Shown: positions 6,579-7,739 of the stretch, piece by piece
How positions within the stretch are numbered: position 1 is the first letter of the stretch
Layout: every line of letters starts with the position of its first letter
Origin: Bacteroidota bacterium
GTDB taxonomy: Bacteria; Bacteroidota; Bacteroidia; Bacteroidales; UBA1556
Direction: 5' to 3'
Assembly (NCBI GenBank): GCA_003648395.1
Contig: QMPB01000189.1
Coordinates: 1 to 7,739 of the forward strand
Length of the DNA stretch: 7,739 nt
Notes under the pieces: generated by a model
What the model saw: the letters and a program-made list of their open reading frames with translations, nothing else
Databases searched by the model: none
What the model was told of the DNA's origin: nothing
Program-made: the position numbers and the translations under genes

Positions 6579-6615
6579 ATTATGTCGCAAATATAGTCAA
6601 TATTTGCGACATAAT
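6579..6615 (-). promoter_or_regulatory. abiE promoter with overlapping inverted-repeat operator
   Basis: The arms ATTATGTCGCAAATAT (6579-6594) and ATATTTGCGACATAAT (6600-6615) are perfect reverse complements separated by 5 nt. Read on the minus strand, TATATTTG (6595-6588) inside the arm nearest the gene is a perfect Bacteroidota -7 box, putting the transcription start around 6581 and leaving a leader of about 16 nt. A protein bound here would block the promoter. Autorepression by AbiEi through inverted repeats is established for streptococcal AbiE; the assignment here is inference. No clear -33 box is seen. Confidence 0.75.
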
Positions 6616-6803
6616 ATGTTGTATCATGTTTTATTGAGATGTTTTGACATTTTTATTATTAGTTGCTTTAAGAGCACTTCATATTATCTAATACTATATT
6701 TTCAATATTGTGTTAATAAGATATAATAAGAAAGGTATATAAAATAAATATAGATGCTATTTCATAGTTTCTTTTTTACTGAATTTCTTAAATCAACCGC
6801 TTA

Positions 6804-6963
6804 TACCAATTTGGTATCAAAATACGCTATAAATAAATTGGAATATATTTTCCTATTAGAAGACAAAAATTATTTGCATAGCCGTAGCTATGGAAATAAT
6901 ATTTAACGCAGTAATAGGGAAATAGAAACGATTTATATGGCGTGTTTTGGTATTAATTTGGTA
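6804..6963. mobile_element. 160-bp palindromic MITE-like element
   Basis: The two halves are imperfect reverse complements over their whole length. The ends TACCAATTTGGTATCAAAAT (6804 on) and TACCAAATTAATACCAAAAC (from 6963, other strand) continue through ACGCTATAAAT / ACGCCATATAAAT to CCTATTA (6852-6858) pairing with TAATAGG (6912-6918). The centre is a 14-bp stem with one mismatch (6869-6882 with 6887-6900, loop CGTA). TTA flanks both ends (6801-6803 and 6964-6966), a possible 3-bp target duplication, though weak evidence in AT-rich DNA. No transposase is encoded. The right end lies inside the 3' end of the GIY-YIG gene and supplies its last codons. Confidence 0.6.
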
Positions 6964-7187
6964 TTATTCCGAAAAGCAATCCCAGAACCTGATTTTAAAT
7001 ATTTCTCAAATTCAAAAGCTTTATACTTATCTGGAAATACTGCATGAAATACTAATTCAACAGGAAGTTTATCTTTTGTATAATGCACAAAACCTTTTCT
7101 ATGTCGTTCGAGTCTATTTTCTATATTATTGGTACAACCAGTATAGAATGTACCATCATTGCATTTTAGGATGTATGTGTACTGCAT
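6933..7187 (-). CDS. Small GIY-YIG family nuclease with a replaced C-terminal tail
   Basis: An 84-residue protein that is essentially a lone GIY-YIG domain of the UvrC/SLX1-like superfamily. The first motif is YTYIL (3-7), the second YTGCTN (15-20), followed by R25 and H29 in the helix NIENRLERH and the conserved glutamate in EFEKYLKSGSGIAF (59-72). Stand-alone proteins of this size are common and repetitive in Bacteroidota; their roles are mostly unknown. Homologues as remembered end shortly after SGSGxAF. Here the last ~10 residues (NTKLIPKHAI) and the stop are read from the end of the MITE-like element, so the native tail was replaced by insertion. The catalytic residues lie upstream and are intact. 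ATG 7187 has no Shine-Dalgarno sequence. A long hairpin lies 30 bp upstream. Confidence 0.8.
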   Translation of the reverse strand: MQYTYILKCNDGTFYTGCTNNIENRLERHRKGFVHYTKDKLPVELVFHAVFPDKYKAFEFEKYLKSGSGIAFRNNTKLIPKHAI

Positions 7188-7216
7188 GATAAATGGTTAT
7201 AGTGTGGTGGATTGTA

Positions 7217-7307
7217 TCCACTAACCCAAAGTAGCTTTAGTGAATGAGGGCATAACCATGAAATGGTGAAGCCCTCATTCACTAAAGCTACGGAGGGTGA
7301 AAGTGGA
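7217..7307. repeat. Long, nearly perfect hairpin upstream of the GIY-YIG gene
   Basis: A perfect 21-bp inverted repeat, GTAGCTTTAGTGAATGAGGG plus C (7231-7251) and its reverse complement (7271-7291), surrounds a 19-nt loop that itself holds ACCAT/ATGGT with a GAA loop. The stem continues outward with CCC/GGG after a 3-nt internal loop, and then TCCACT (7217-7222) / AGTGGA (7302-7307). It is notably richer in G+C than its surroundings. The flank CGGGGAGTCGAAGG (7312-7325) resembles, from memory, intergenic repeats common in Bacteroidota. It may be a repetitive element moved by or accompanying the GIY-YIG gene, or an RNA leader structure. It is not tRNA. Confidence 0.7.
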
Positions 7308-7633
7308 GCTGCGGGGAGTCGAAGGTCAATGTAACTATATTGAAAATAAGTATATTAAGTATTTTTAAAAAGCAAAAAAGTGAAACAAGTGAAACAAATA
7401 CTCATTTGCTGACCGAAACCAAAGTTCATTTCCGACATGTGAATATTGGTGGAATATTACATTTCCGTAGATTTAAAGAATGGTATTTATAAGAGCTTGT
7501 TCCAGAAACAGAATTATCTGATATCAACTCTTCAGCTTTCTGTAAGTTACTCTATATTTCTTTATATTGAAAATTATCTAACATGATATACTTATCGTGT
7601 TTATATTAATTTGATATTTAAAAGAAGTAATTT
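7308..7633. other. Right intergenic region without a supportable gene
   Basis: Between the hairpin and the partial plus-strand gene all frames are broken frequently. A 9-bp tandem doublet (GTGAAACAA twice, about 7380-7397) and a short open stretch reading VNIGGILHFRRFKEWYL (GTG near 7440) are present, but neither can be assigned. Upstream of the ATG at 7634 a degenerate -7-like TTAATTTG (about 7606-7613) is the only promoter hint. Confidence 0.35.
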
Positions 7634-7739
7634 ATGATTAGCGACGAAACACCTTTAGCTATGCTAAGGGTAAAAGATTTAAAGGAAATCCTAAACTTAA
7701 GTGAGAAAGTAGAAGAGCAGATGATAAATCAGAATTTTA
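7634..7739 (+). CDS. Partial unrecognised protein, N-terminus only
   Basis: Thirty-five codons from ATG 7634 to the window end, without a stop. The start reads MISDETPLAMLRVKDLKEIL and continues as a charged helix (LNLSEKVEEQMINQNF). It is the only plus-strand gene and is divergent from the GIY-YIG gene. The pattern of a short polar start followed by (L/M)LxVxxLKE resembles, from memory, the opening of small helix-turn-helix or excisionase-like proteins found in Bacteroidota mobile elements. If so, this would mark the edge of an integrated element. Too little sequence is available to be sure; it is called a gene because of its clean start and coding-like composition. Confidence 0.5.
   Translation, partial: MISDETPLAMLRVKDLKEILNLSEKVEEQMINQNF

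Noticed and set aside
6947..7189. 80-codon plus-strand open frame
   Set aside because: Antisense to the GIY-YIG gene, whose catalytic motifs make the minus strand the coding one.
7217..7307. Rho-independent terminator
   Set aside because: The stem is strong, but no U tract follows on either strand and it lies upstream of, not after, the neighbouring gene.
7217..7325. tRNA gene or integron attC site
   Set aside because: The hairpin lacks the cloverleaf arms and anticodon geometry, and the paired RYYYAAC/GTTRRRY boxes of attC are absent.

Overview
The window looks like a degraded defence island of an AT-rich member of the Bacteroidota. The lineage is inferred. Most genes lack a Shine-Dalgarno sequence, two genes are preceded by the Bacteroidota-type -7 box (TAnnTTTG, here TATATTTG), and the protein families (McrB-like sensor, AbiE pair, DUF4143 ATPases, short GIY-YIG protein) are of the kind common in that phylum. 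Every gene lies on the minus strand except a partial one at the right edge, so the description below runs right to left, with transcription.

Right edge (7308-7739): the first 35 codons of an unrecognised plus-strand gene, after about 330 bp with no supportable gene. At 6804-7307 lies a small GIY-YIG nuclease gene. A long, nearly perfect hairpin sits just upstream of it, and a 160-bp imperfectly palindromic MITE-like element runs into its 3' end and supplies its last ~10 codons and stop. At 4936-6565 lies an intact abiEi-abiEii pair (type IV toxin-antitoxin / abortive infection). It is preceded by a perfect 16-bp inverted repeat covering the -7 box, an excellent candidate for the AbiEi autorepression operator.

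The central part (1724-4907) is a graveyard of restriction and ATPase genes. Sixteen bases after abiEii is a 37-codon relic of the N-terminus of a type I restriction subunit (HsdR), with no usable start codon. It joins abruptly to a DUF4143-type ATPase that has lost its Walker A end and is also frameshifted in a 7-base homopolymer. After a ~250-bp region with an imperfect ~87-bp repeat comes a protein made of the N-terminal sensor region of an McrB-like protein joined to the C-terminal nuclease domain of McrC. The AAA+ GTPase motor and the McrC N-terminus are absent, and this gene is also split, by a frameshift in a 6-base homopolymer.

The left part (1-1723) holds a complete AAA+/DUF4143 ATPase with its own promoter and an unusual three-arm alternating inverted repeat just upstream of the -7 box, followed by ~275 bp of sequence without a supportable gene.

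Functional reading: the only complete recognisable defence module is AbiE. The HsdR stub directly behind abiEii suggests (inference) that the pair was once nested in a type I restriction-modification operon whose hsdR was later replaced or deleted. The most novel candidate is the motorless McrB-sensor/McrC-nuclease protein, if its frameshift proves to be a sequencing error or is bypassed.
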